Assembly (NCBI RefSeq): GCF_042242105.1
Contig: NC_092031.1
Coordinates: forward strand, 5,850,175 to 5,914,174
Direction: 5' to 3'
Source of the DNA: Pempheris klunzingeri
Taxonomy: Eukaryota > Chordata > Actinopteri > Acropomatiformes > Pempheridae
Length of the DNA stretch: 64,000 bases
The number at the start of each line of letters is the position of its first letter. Position 1 is the stretch's first letter. The position numbers and the translations under genes were made by a program. Of the stretch, positions 22,701 through 37,300 are shown piece by piece. The notes beneath the pieces were generated by a model. It did not search any database, had not been told where the DNA came from, and saw only the letters and a list, made by a program, of their open reading frames with translations.

Positions 22701-25333
22701 TTATGAATGAGATATTAAATGGCTCAGGTTGAAATATTTTTCTCAGTCAAGGTCATAATATTAAAAGGTTTTACCAGAACAGAAAAGTGGCTTGGCTTTT
22801 ATCCCGACTTGTAAACAAGATACAGGTAGGCTTTGCAATTTCAAAATATTTGCAAAGCATGATTCTAGTGGAGTTTATCTTGGAAACCGATGTCAGAGTA
22901 AACTTAATTTCAAAATGGGGCTGAACGATAAAAACACATTATGATTATGGTGACAGATGTAGTGATTACGATATCAATGATGATATCCAGGGTGCCCCCC
23001 CTCTCGCCCCACAGTCAGCTGGGATTGGCTCCAGCCCCCCCACGACCCTTAAGGATAAGTGATATAGACAATGGATGGATGGATGGTCATTTTTAAATTT
23101 CATTTTCAGCGAAAAAAAATCTAAAAAAAGAAGATGATTTTGTTTTTTTACTGGAGATGGTGCCAAACAAGCATGTTCCCTTTCATCTAGAGAATATCAT
23201 TTGTAGGCCAGGACATCTTTGTAGCACAATATTACCTTGATAATGGTATGTTGTGTAACATTTACCTTTTGCAAAAAAATTACTGTTCCTGCGATTTGGA
23301 TATTGCACTTGGCCATACTGCAATTTCAATAATATTCCTATTAGTCGTTAAGCTCTATTTCAAAAGAAGGACAGTTGTGGCAGTGAGTCAACAAGACCTT
23401 CATTTGGGCAGCAGACAACATGTTCTGGCCGGCTTCATAATGTTTAGGGAAATTACAAAACCGGCCCAACTGGCGTTGCCTGGGAAACTATGGACAGTGA
23501 AAAGACACCTTAAAATGTTACGACACAAAAGATGACACACAGATACTGTTTTGAAATCAAAAAAGTCATACTTGAATTGTATAATGTTCAGAGAATTAGT
23601 ACAGTGTCACATGGGGTCTGTCAGTTAAAACTAAGAAGAAATGTTAGTTGTTTGTATTTACGTCCTCAGCTGACCTGAGCCCAAACCAAGAGTAGCTTTA
23701 GTAGTACAGTAAAAGGCCTAGAGGTGATGTCACTCCTCCTTAAGAGGCTATCAGGAAAGCTGTGTTTATCCCCCAAGGGATAAAGATGGTCGCTGAACCT
23801 CGTGAATGAGACACCTGAGACCATTTTATCTCACTACCGATTTCACTCTACTTACAAAAGACTGGCCTTGGAGGCTACGCATACACGTGGTATCAATTTA
23901 GAGCATACATTAGGTAGGATAATAGATCCAGGTTAGCTATACTCTACAGAGTACACGCAATTAATTAATTAATTCATTAATGTCCTTTTAGCTTTAACAC
24001 ATCTAAAATACATACATTCCAGGTTCATTCTTTCAGGTTTGCATCTAGTCTGTGTGCATGTAGACGTGAATATTAGCCAGTTAGCAGAAATGTGTGTTTA
24101 CACCCTGTGGGATTTGTCTTACTTAGCCCTTAGGCTTGACAAGCATGTCTTCGGCAGGGCTTGCCTGTCAGCACACAGTGGGGAATGCTTTATGGTGAGG
24201 CTTTGTCTCCATGGAGACACCTAGACAAGGTCAGGGCCATTGTTTGTTTTTGTTTTTGTATTCCTGCTCCTCAGTAGTACAGTCTTCCATATGGGAGAAT
24301 CAGGAAAAAAGCCTGGAAAGGGGGCCCCTTTTTGGCTGTTTTTTTTTTTTTTTTCATGTCAGCAAACGTTCTTTGATGGAACATTTGTTCGTCTCAATTT
24401 TTGGCAGACTTGCCTATGACATTTAGGGTGGACTGTAAGTGTAGGAGCAATAAATATATCACACGAGGTGTTCATGGTGGCATTTTAGGATCATCTTTTC
24501 AGAGGGAGGATTCTGTTGTATGCAGATAATGGAGGACTTAAAAGCCCTTCTTCATATCAGCAAGAGGAGCAAAGACTTAAAAAAAGACTGTATTTATTCA
24601 TGTGTTTACTTGAAAAAACCTCTGAGCGCGGTGGTTTGTTCTGATCCCTGAGGGAGACTGTGTCAGCCAGCGAACAAACAGAAATGTACCGTTTTGCCTC
24701 CCAGTTCCTTTGTAAAGGTCAAGTCCTTTAAAACAATAAGCAGCATTCAGCCTGGTCCAAGAACAAGTCTACTTGATCACAATATACCATGAATTGGCAC
24801 ATTTTCTGCCTTGGTGGAGTACAAAGCACCTCACCTCAAGTGCTCAGTGTAGAGTTTCCGCCACCTTAGAACAGGTCGGTCAGTGAAAGGAGATTCAAAT
24901 AGTGTTCGCCTTAGAGGCTGCAATGTAGTTAGCCTGATTCAGCTAAAAACACAGCTCCTCCTAGAAAAACTACTGTGAATGAGACGGGTTGTACTCCCAA
25001 CAAAATGTAATTTGTGATGTTCACAAATGGGAGCTGGCCTGGGAGTGAGTTACATACCTTAAAAAATCTCACAATTTGTGTAAGAATTCGCTGACTAAAC
25101 TGTTGTCTCAATGCTCCCCCACCCTTGGCTGATGGAAACGTTCTCTCCAACACCATCACCCGTCACCATAATAGACCAGCTAAAAAGCTGGGGGAAAACA
25201 TGATAAAGGGCACACTTTGTCCATGCAGAGTCTTTTTTACGAGGCAGAGTGTTTGAATAGCCTCACTCTCTGGACAAGAGAGGGACAGGATCTACAAATA
25301 ACCATGTCCTTTTTAGCTGTGAAGTTTTAACCT

Positions 25334-25377
<44 letters not shown>

Positions 25378-28300
25378 CCAGGTAAGAGACCCGAACCTGA
25401 AATGGCAACAGTGTCACAGCAGAGATATATAATGAGTGTAAATGAGCTAGAAGCACAGAGGAGTTTATTTTAGGTCACACACTGAAGGTGGTTCTACCTT
25501 TTTGCAAAGCTGGGTTAATATGTCAACACAAATAGACTGTCTGACCTCAGAAAGTGGATAATCTTCGCTTTCCTCCTTTTGCCTGACAACACTTGTCCTT
25601 CTCAGCTTCCCAGCGACACTCTCTCTGATTCCCCTCATCCCTGCCCTTCCCTTGAGTCTAGAGGACTGTTGTGTTTGGGTCAGTGCATGTCTGTGTCAGT
25701 TGCATGCGATCCCTTTCAATGCCTTCCCTGCTCTCCCACTCCTAATTGTGATGAGAGGGCAGGGCGTGGCAGCTCACTACAAGGGGCCTCTGAAGGAGAC
25801 TAGATGCTAGAGTGGCCCTGCTCTTTGTTCTTCTGAACAGCTTGTAGTACTCAAGAAAGCACACTTATTGCCCCTGACTTAAGCCTCAAAGGGTAGAGCA
25901 AGGCCTTTGCAGTAAGGACCAGGAGATACTCGGGCATCGCAATGGGTTCATGATTATTTGAATTAAAAAAAACAGCATTATACAATCCAGCTGTTATATG
26001 TCCTCAGGTGTCCTCTGAGTCATTCTTCAGTCCACAGAGAGGTGATGGCAAGGAAGAAACTACCCAAAGGGATTTTACTGAAACTTCATCAACTCATTAT
26101 ATCACAGGTTATACAAGCATAACATCTTTTTCAATTTAGGAGAAAAGTTTTGGTAAGAGCTTTTTATTTGATGATGTGTATGTGCAGTTGTCTGTGTATG
26201 TGTGTGCTGTGTTCTGTGTAACAGAATCAGGAGTACGATGTTCCCCTTCTTGCTCCGCGGCCACCTAATACCTCTTACACAAGCAGGAAGTGCAGGCCAG
26301 CCGCAGGGCCATCATTGTGCCGTCTTTATTGGGCTCCTGGCCAGGATGACTGGAGGGATTGGTCCATTGTAAAATAGCTAATAGGTCACACGTTGATTCT
26401 CAACAGCAAGGCATCCTCTCAAAATCTCCTGAAGACACTAACAAATCTAACTGAATGAGAGCTAAAGAAATAACATTTTAATGAGAACACAAAATGTGAA
26501 ACAAGATGAGGTGAGTAGGAGAAGCAATAGGCTGACAAAAAGAGGTTGAAGGAAAATCAGGCACTGAGGACAGCAGATTTGCAGATAGCGTTTACAAAGA
26601 AAACATCTCCCATATGTCTTGGGTTTTAGTTGAACAAGAGGGAATGAGTCTCCAAGGGCGTTTGCCGTGTGATACTCCATGTTGTTTGTCTGGTAAGTGT
26701 CATCCGTGAGACTGCCTTTCCCTCAAAAGCTGGAGACGATGGAAATGTTTACGCATGGTACCTATGTAGGGAGTAGTGTTACCTAACCCTGCCTTATCCA
26801 CAACGGTGGCAGATCACGAAAAGCTGAGTCATTTTTGGAAATCTGGTATGAGTCATTTTTGGAACAACAATCTCATCAACAATCTTTGTTTTGCATCCAG
26901 AAATATTATATATGACAAAAAAAACAGGGGGAGTTAAAAAGAGTGGGAGACGAGGCAAAGATAACACTCGAGGTGTGCCCATGACAGGTGCCTGCTGCTG
27001 TCCTTAAAACAACGGCAAATTTAGTTGCCGTGGTTTGGCCGACTCATCTGGTCTGCTCTTCAACAGTCAGACAGAGTCATAAGTGTAGTTATACTTTTAG
27101 AATCCGTGAGAGTTTCCAGAGGTTGTCATTTTGTCTGATTTCCATTACAAATAAATGTCCATAAACCCACTTAGAAATCATGGTTAAAAAAACCTGCCAG
27201 AGAGTCATGAAGTTTATTTCAGTATCAAATGAATCCACTTGTCTCTACATTTGTGGGTACATTGAAAACAGGACCTGCTAATGGCTAATTTGGGGTACTT
27301 TTAATCGTATCAATGAGCCAAAATGTAAACAAATACTGCCTAAAAAATATGGGGCTCAAGTTGTAGTCCACAGCATAGCTCAATGAATGTGTAACAATAC
27401 TGTGGCAGAGGAAAACTGAGCGGCTTTGTGTGCCTACTTTTCATCCACAATTTTGTTTTCTGTATTTTTTCTGAACTTGACAGTCTGCGTGTGGGGCTGC
27501 TAGCATTCATGGCTATTTTTCGGTCTTTTTTCTCTTTACTCTGCGTAAGATCTTTCTTCTTCTTCTTCTTCTTCAAAAAAGAGTGCGTTGTATTTTGAAA
27601 CCCATCGGAGAGGCTACTTAGAAACTCTAATGGCTTCTTTTGTGTTTCACACAGATGACATCTCCCACTCTGTCATGTCTATTGAAAGCAAAATGGACTA
27701 AAATGGCTGAAAATAACACGCTGTTGATCACCATTTTTCTATTATTTATTTCATCACGTGTGACCATGTGCGTGAAGTTAACTTGACACTGTACTAAATG
27801 GATCCTTACTCACCTTGCTGCTGTCTCCTTTTTTCTGCCTATAATCTATTATACTTTACAGAGGAGAGCTGCGTAAATATAATACAGTAAATCATAGCAG
27901 TGATGTTGATGTATGAACATTACAATGGAAAATGAACAACAAAACATTAGATGCTGAGTTGATACTTTTCTAAAAGTACGAGAACTTGTTCTCTGTTACA
28001 GAAATGTTGATCTGATATACAAATTAATCTCTACCAAATTTCTGATATACATTTTTATTGGTGGAGTTAAATAGGAGTTTAAATGGTTTAATCTTTTCCT
28101 GAATTCTTTGGTCGAAAACAAGCCAGCACATATGCAGCTGTGAAAATCTAGCTGGCCCTTTAGTCCTGAACTCCTGAATTGAGATTATTCTTCATCAGCC
28201 TTGTGTGCGGTTGTTTGCTGTCGTACTCATCAGGGAAGTCAAGTAAGACGAAGCTAGACGCAGTCATTGTTTTGATACTGTAGCTTCAAGTTAAAAGGTC

Positions 28301-31300
28301 TAATTTAGGGGTCTTTTTTGTTGAAATGCAAAATTAAAAAAAATCTCTCACCATTTTCATTCTCCTAGCAACAGTGTTCAAACTAGGACTTTGGAGGCAG
28401 CTGTTGTCTTGGTCCACACTGCTGAGCCTTCATACTTGCTGTTGTCTCCAGCATCACAGGGTGTTTATCAGTTATTGTTTTCACTTCATAGTGACACTTC
28501 ACACTTTGAGTGACTAGAAGAAGATGAATAATTTTCCTTTCCTTTCCTTTTCTTTGCAGCGGGCAGATAGAAATATTTTGAACACGGACACTTAGACGCT
28601 GAGTTTGAGTGAGCTTGAGTTTTCTTCTCTTTAGGTTTCCACTTGACTTGGTTTTAATCCTGTGTTTTCGTCTTTGACCTCATTCTTTTTATGCCAAAAG
28701 CACAGTTGGACAGCTTCCTCTTTACTCTTAAGTTGTTCCTCTGGCACTCAACCTATGACTAGATGTCGACCCATAAAGGCCACAGGGCTGTAACGTGATT
28801 CTAGCGTCTGGGTAATTGGCGATTATCCTAGTTTGTATGTTTTGGTCGACCTCCGGCCTCAAGTCTACCTCCGACCTTCAGCAGCCAGCAGCCAGTGCCA
28901 GTCTCTGGCATCCAACCACTGAGTTTTCCTGCCAGTTGGCATACCTTTGGATGTTTGTTATTTGTGATGGCACCGAGAGGATAAGTTAAAGCTTTGCTGT
29001 AAACCACCTAATTACCTCCATTAAAGAGGTTGTGCTATGAAATATATGGAATCAGATTTGTTTCAAGCAAAACTTATTGAAAGTCAGTCAAAATAAATGG
29101 ATTTGAGAGAGAAAAAAATGAACTCAAGCAAAAAATTATAACTCTTGTCTCTTGAAAACAAATAACTCTCTAAAATTGCTCTCGCCCTCTCTCTCTTTTG
29201 GTTACGCTTCTGGCTTTTTCGTTTGCGCTGCCAGATTCTTTTTTTGAGTTTTGACACAAACCTGTCGCGTGGGCGGGTTCTTTCAAGGGCGCGTTCCTAT
29301 TGGCTGTTGAGTTTTTGAGCGACACGGCTGTGACCCGGAGGTTGTTCCCCTGTTTGCTTGAATTGACTCCTGGGGATCTATAAAGTTTTTTAAAAAACTA
29401 CATACAGTGATTAGTACTTACTTTAATCTTGAAGCAGTTGCTTGTATGCCCCCCTATACTTCCTCTTCATGCATGCCTTGCATGGCGAATGAAAGATTCT
29501 TTCTCCCGCTTGGTGATTAGAAAAAGTTCAAAAAACTTTATAGATCCCCAGGAGTCAATTCAAGCAAACAGGGGAACAACCTCCGGGTCACAGCCGTGTC
29601 GCTCAAAAACTCAACAGTCAATAGGAACGCGCCCTTGAAAGAGCCCGCCCACACGATAGGTTTGTGTCAAAAGTTATTTGTTTTCAAGAGACATTTTGTA
29701 TTTTGAAGGTTATAATTTTTTGCTTGAGTTCATTTTTTTCTCTCTCAAATCCATTTATTTTGATTGACTTTTAATAAGTTTTGCTTGAAACTTTTGAAAC
29801 AAATCTGATTCTATAGAAATACAGCAACAGTTCTGCTATGAAGTTGTGAGTTATGAAATTTGAGTTATAAATGTTCTATTTTGCACTCATTTGATATAAG
29901 AACATCTGGCATATGGCTATATATATCTTTTATTATTTTATATTGAGGGTGACAATAATGGCAATAATAGAGCACCCTGCACCCTCTACATCTTCACACC
30001 TAATTGAGGTCTGTGGGTTCAATGAAATGCTTTCATGAAAGACAAATTGCTGTATTGTTCCTCATATCCTTTGTAACCATCTGTGCCTGTGATACCCAAT
30101 AACACATCTGTATTACAAGCCCTCAGAACCAAAATGGTGAGGCTAATGTGTCTAAGAGAAAAAATAGGCAACTTGCAGAAAAAAGAAAGCAATGTGATTT
30201 CTCTTATGCAATTCTTGACCCTGCAAGATCTCTTGTGGCGGTGCGTAAGAGGCTGGTAATCCTATTGCAAGGACCAGCGCCCGCCACAACCCTGTGCCTG
30301 CAGGTGCACATGTGAGCGCCTCAGTCGGAATTACAGCGACGCTTGTCTGACTGTACAGGGCATTCGTTTGCCACAGCCAGACGTCTTACGTAACTTCAAA
30401 TGAAGAGCAGACCTTGCTATCAAGCACCGTGTATCAGGTACACCTCCAATCACCGAGAGCCCCTGAAACGGGATATACAGTAGCATTGTTAGGGTACAGA
30501 GAGGGCAGCTCTGAGGTTTTCTATCAGATAACCAACCGCAATTGTGCCCGTTGGATTTTCCAAAGCTTCAGTTGCGTTTCTGAAAGAACAGCTTGAAAGG
30601 TTGCCCCGTTAAGGTCACCGCTTAGACCTGACTGACTTTTTGTGATCTTGATCCTTTGTTGTGTGCTGTATTTTTGATGCAGCACACAGATGTCATTGTT
30701 AAAAGACTCGGTGGTTATGTCATTATGCAACCTCAAGATAAGGGAAGGGAAATGGTGGAAAGCATGCAGAATGAGCGCAGCTGTCCACACACACATGTAC
30801 ACACACGAACTTATGACATATTTTGATGGATGCTGTGAGACTGATCATTACATTATATTACATGTAGTGGTTTTCGGCTATGTGCTATAAGCATATTGAT
30901 GGCTCATTGCAAATAATTTGGTAGGCAGTTTTGTCTACAGTTGAGCTTCGATTGCTAACTTTTGAGATTTTGTCATTCATAAGACGTATTATTTGCTTTT
31001 TAATCATTATTTTTGTACATGCTTGTTCTAACGCATTGTTTCAAGAATATTCAATAATACATGCTAACATTAATATGGTTATTTGCCGTTCATCTTTGTT
31101 ACACATGGGACTGATAGTAATGTCAGTAGTTTTACAGGTCTTTAATGATAAATCAAAGTAATGGACAAATTAAACCTTTGATCTGATGATCAGTCAAAAT
31201 TAGTCCAAAGAACAGACAGATCACTTGTATTTCTAAAAACGGCTGTCAGTGAACTCTGGTGGAAAGTTCAGCCAGTTTCCCAAGAATCTTCTAAAGGACT

Positions 31301-34300
31301 GATAATACTGACATACGGCATATACATCCCACTCTGCTGTCGCTAATCAGATGCATTTTCATGCAGATGTAGATCCATATTTTCTAGTATTAAAGTAATA
31401 CAGCCTCACGGGAGCCTTGATGATGATCTCCTGTTGCACATAAATTCACAAAGCAGTTGGAACTGAATTGAAAACAGGCTTCCATGGTAACAGCAATGTC
31501 ACATGGATTTGAGGGTTAAATGAGAATGGTGTCTCTGGGGAAAAACGAGATGCACAGATAGACATGAATGGACATTCATTTATACGACACACTAATGCAT
31601 CACCCTCAGATAAAAGCTCCTTTCTTAATCTCTAAAATGCATGCACGGGCAGACCTATGAGCTTTATAAAAAAGGATGTATCCTCATGACCTTTGACACC
31701 AGAGCAACAAAGACAGGACACAAATGTAAACAATAAAATGTGACAGCAGTGTGTATATGGTGGTTTGACGTGCTATGGTCCTATCGCTCTAATTCAGACC
31801 CTGTCTGTATATTTTTGTCTAAAAAGGACATTGCCCTCTTCATCTGCTGTCTCTTCTTGTTGTCTGATCTTTCAGAATCTCCTTTCTCCTCTCTTATTAG
31901 GTTTTCTTAACGTAATGAGGTTTTATTCATAGCTGTTCCATTTATCTTTATGCTGGCAATGGAAACCTGTTTGTGATGGATTATTTTTAGTGTCAATAAT
32001 CTGTTGATGATTTTCTCGATTAAAGGATTAGATTTAAAATCTCAAAAAAAAAAAAAATCCAAACATGTCGATCAGTTTTTCCCAAAGCCCAAGATGACGT
32101 CCTCAAATGTCTTGGTTTGTCCATAATCCATAATCCATAGATATTCAATATACTGTCACAGAGGAGTAAAGAAACCAAAAGTACTCACATTATAAACTGG
32201 AATCAGAGCATTTTGATTTTTTTTCTTTAAAAAAAATTACCCACACCAATTAATCGATTACCAAAATATTTTATTAATTTAATAGCTGACTACTAATAGA
32301 TTAATCGTTGCAGCCCTAGTTTGTGATGATTATAGAGAGTGAATGCTTTCATGGTTAACGACAGGAAAACACTTAATTTAGCTTCTAATCAAACTTTTTT
32401 TGTGTCATTACAGTATGAGAGGTTGTCGGTGAACTTCAGGCCTTTTGTACAATTGAGATTTCCAGTTGCTCCTCTGTCATTTTATTAGTGATCGGAACCA
32501 TCATTTAGGTGTAATGAAACCAGTGCCTATAAAAGCGGTTGATTTCTACATGACTGCTGACTTTTGTTGGCTGTCTTGGCAGCATTGCCACTTGGCATGC
32601 AATAGTGGAGCGGGTCAGGGAGAACCAAACCAGGCAGGCTGGCTTGTGAAACAGTACCACATCCAGGCTTTGAATTATGGATCTGTGGTGGGAGCAAGCA
32701 GTGCTACAATCAGTAAGATGGCCAACCAAGTCAACCCTGCTGCATTAACGACCAGAACAGCAGGTCCTGTTGATTAGAAAACCCATCAGCCATGAAGGGC
32801 GGTGGGCAAGGGTGCTCCATCGCACCCTGCTGCTTTTTGTGGCATTTAGATAACTCCATCACGCTAATTGGTTTCATGTCGTTGCATAAGCAAGCTGTTG
32901 TTTTGACTTTGGCTGATCCTTGTGAGGATATAAATATTTTAGGAGCCTCTTTTTTTCATACCCACAGTGTGTAAATTCACGCTCTAACCATTTGTTTTGT
33001 CAGCCCCCGGGGTCAAGTTAAATTGAGTCAGGCACTGCATCCAAATGAGAAGTGGCTGTAGCGTGCAGTGTCCATTGTGAAAGGACAACATGATTAAAAC
33101 TGCTAAAAATGACACCACATTTACAGAGGCTGTCGACCAGGAAATTGCCTTCCTTTTCACCCCATGCACTTCTTGGGTCCGTTAGGCTTCTGGCCCGCTT
33201 GTGTCACACATTGACATCTCCTTTAGCGGGGACCATGAATAAGTCAGTGGTGAATGAAAAAGGGGTGATTGGTCCCAGTAGAAAGAGCAACAAGCCTCAA
33301 TTTAAACCACAGTGGAAAATCTGACCTTGACATCGCTCTTCGTATAATATGTTATTGAACTGGACCACAGTTGAGAGATTCCTTTGTCTACTAAGAGTCT
33401 GACCTTTCCCGGTCTTTGAAAGATCATGGTTAGCAAGCTGGTTACTTTTACCTGATAGAAGTGCAGATATAGGGGCTAAAGGTCAGACATAATCATCCAC
33501 CATCATGGGCATTTGAAAGTCAAACTAAGGGCTTTTACTTACACTGTTTCTGTCCTCGATCTGATGTTGTTTCAACTGTCAAATGATTATTGGTAAAAAA
33601 AAAAAAAACTGTCTTCCTGGGAGCATAGGAAAAAAGACAAATGGCTAATAAATATGCTCTTATGCCTGAGTCTTCATATAAAAGTCATAGCCAATGTCCC
33701 AGCAATTAATTATCATTGTCATAGTTACAGCTTGGCCCTACTTTGTTCATTAACAGCAACACCAAATCCAGCCAGACATTTCTATTAATCTTATCAGGTT
33801 CTATGTGTTTGCTGCATTGTGCCACTTGTGTTTGTAGAGTGGTTGCTGTGCAGCTGTCCACTGACTCACAGCCCAGTTTTAAGCTTGTTGAGTTCATGAT
33901 TTAGGTACAGCAAATGAGAGAGATGACATGACCAGCTTTTCTAAGGCTGATTCTGATGATTCAGACTGCTCTATAAATCCTGCTTGAATCTGAATCTGCT
34001 GGGTGTGTGATATGTTTGGTCAATCCATGTGGAAATAAGTCATAGACTTTATCCAGGTATAGAAATGACTTGGCATGTGTGTTGATGTACCCTCTGTTGG
34101 TTGCAGTATATGACAGGCTTTGCAATAGCATGATCTGGTTGTTTTCTGGAACAGTTTTGGTCTGTAAAATGTCAGTAAATTGTAAAAAATGTCACATCCC
34201 AAAGATATTTAATTTACTATCATAAAGTATCATAAGAAAACCAGAAAATATTCACAATTCAGGAGCTGGAACCAGTGAATTGCCATTTTTGTTGCTCAAA

Positions 34301-37300
34301 CAATTAAATTAAAGAATTAGAAGTCAATGAAGATGTCTTATTTTGTCTGAACAGTCCAAAATCCAAACACAATCAATTAACTATAACACAAGACAAAGAA
34401 AAGCAGTAAATTCTCACATTTGAGAACCTTGAACCACCTTCTTTTTAGCATCTGTGCTTTAATAATGTCTGAAACGATTGATTATTAAATTGATTATTAA
34501 AAGAGTTGTTGTTGCATCTCTGTTAAGAACCTTTGGACCCTGGTTGATAAAATGATTTGTCTGAACTCTAAAGGTGTTAAAATTCTGGTCTCGACATTGT
34601 TTTACCATCAAACTTTGCCATTGTGTAAGAAATACAACAGACTGTACCTCCTGTGATGCATACAGCCAAGCACACTGTGTGGGAGTGCGCTGGCCTCAGC
34701 TCCTGTGGTCAGTCATGCCTCTCACCACCCTGCTTGCACAGACTTGCTTGTTGCACAGACATGAAATGCTGCTTTCTCAGGTGCTATATGTGTACATGTT
34801 TCCATGCAACTGTGTGAGAAGAGAGTGGATGTGCGGGAGATTTAAAGGTTTCCATGAGACTGCCATGTTTCCAAGTGTTCTTTCACCTACTCTGTATGCT
34901 TAGACATCAGCTACAATTGACCTGCACTTCACCCCAGACTCTTTGTTCCTCAAAAGCCTCTAAATAGAACTCAGAGGACAGTCTGCTGTGAAGGGCATTC
35001 ATTTTGGCAGTCTGAACTCAGGGAGGTTACCTTTAGTCCATTATTGGCACCAAAACCCTGAGGCACATGCTCAGACATCCAGTCTTATGTTGCCACACAG
35101 TGTACTGACATTAGAGCCAGCATCTTACAGTCTTATCAGAAGACTTTAAGAAAATTAGTGGTATAGAATCTGCTCAAGCAGCAGCTGCTGTGTGTGCACG
35201 TTCATGGGTGGAGCTGTGGAAGGTACTGTAACTCAAGAAACACAGATGACAGATGGGACAAGAGGTGTTATCAACACCCTTGGCCTTTAATGATTTTCCC
35301 AAGTGCATACACACGAACAAAACCATGCATGGATGCACACACTATTTGATACCTACTATCCATGCAATTACATAAGAGCATTGTTGCATGCTCATCAGCT
35401 TTCTCAAGGAACACAATTATGCACGCACACCATGCATATAGTAGCAGGCAATGTTCACACTAAGCTGGCTAAATTTTCTCTCTGGTTTAGCTGTGTGGAG
35501 AAATAGTGACATTTTAGTGTGGATGAGGATGCTGAATCTTTTCTGAAACTATAATTCATGCTCTGAACACAGGTGGGTGTAAAAGTAATAAGAATCCGTT
35601 GGCTGAGCTGGTGCCTCCAGCTCTGCTATGCAGGTGATCAGTATTTATGTTTATGTTGACAGGCGACTTTATGAACAGAAAATACTGTCTATACCATCTA
35701 TTTTCCTTGATTAACAGGTACTGTGCTGCATGGGTGATAATCACATTGCTACTTTTTACTGATGCAGTGCAACAACAAAAGAATAAACAGAACAATTGTT
35801 TCTTCTGCTATACTGAAACACAAGTGGGAGGCAGTGGAAGAGAGGTTTTCTGTTAAGACCCGCTACTGCTTATCAGATGATGGTTGTAATTTACAGTTTT
35901 GGTGTTTTCCAACAATATATTCAGACTATCTACAGTTTAGTCGATTGCTAATGCCCCTGCTGATTATAAGAAGCTGTATTTATTGTGTGCAGTCTGCTGT
36001 GGTAATCCACTACTAACATCCTGCGTTTGTGTTTTACATTTTGAACTAAGATCTAATATAATAACATTAGTCTTATAGCCTAAGCTCTTTCACTCCACAG
36101 TATCTTCTGTATCTGTATCATCACACATCAAATAGTAACATGCTGTTACTCAAGGCTGTCAGGTTTCTCCTGCCATCCCTTCCACCCTAATGTGGACATG
36201 TTAGTGTGAACAGTTGTAGTGCTGCTTGTCCTGTTCTCATGCAACTCAAAAGACACATCTGCTCATCACTCGGCCTCTTTGCTGTTATTTGACCAACTAA
36301 TTCACCTGACTATTCTCATATTGGCTCTGAAGGTCATCAGATTGGCCACGACTAAGTGGCTTAAGTGCCTCTGACCTTAAGTGCTTTTGATACTAAGAGA
36401 AGTACTCTCTCGTTCACAGTATCTTTCCTGTGAAATGTGATAAGAACTCATACGTCATTGGAGCTGAGCAGCAAAGAAAAGTTAGAGGAGAAGCAGGAAG
36501 AAGAAGTTGGGGAGAAACAGGTGGGGAGAGGAAGGATCGGAAAGAGAGTAGCATCGGCTGTTGCACATGCTACACGTGTTCTCCATGTGTCCTGAGTTCA
36601 GTGGCACCTTATCCTCAACCATGTGCACACCAAAGAAAATATCGAATTCGTTTAGAAAAAAAAACAGCAAGGAAAGAAATAACTTGAGTCCAGTAAGGGA
36701 GTAAAATCGATGGGGAAACAAGTAGTGGCATTAGATTCATTTCTCCCACCTCTCCATTTTCCTCTCTCTCCCTGTCTTTCCTCTTGAATTTCAATTGAGA
36801 GGCTTCAAAGTGAGCAGCTCAGTGGATGAGGGGGTCATCAAACAAGCCGTGTGCTTCAGCGTTACAAGCCTTAGAGGACTCTCCAGGCCCACTGCTGAAC
36901 TGGGCTGATCAGTTGAAAAAGCGGGCAAGCACTCAGCAGCCCCGTGGCCGTATCTGAAATAAACTCAAGAGTTCTTTCCATCATCTCTTCTTTATCTTCT
37001 CTTTATTATCGGGACTTTTCTACCAGTTGCAGGAGACTCAAAGCCACATCTCTGAGAGGAATCGTTTTGTTTTTGCTGCAGACAAAACATCAAGCAAATG
37101 ACACCCACTTAGATTCAGTGATTTGTCAACAGCATTATGATATTTCTCTCCTTTGTCATGCTATGTAATTTCTTTTCAAGATTTGTCCATGAAATGTTCT
37201 TTTGCAGAGCTGTGATTTACTGATGATTGTGGGTTAGACATAAGCTTTGTCAAACAATACAAATGGAACAGTGAGACACCTCAAACTCCCTGTATTCATG

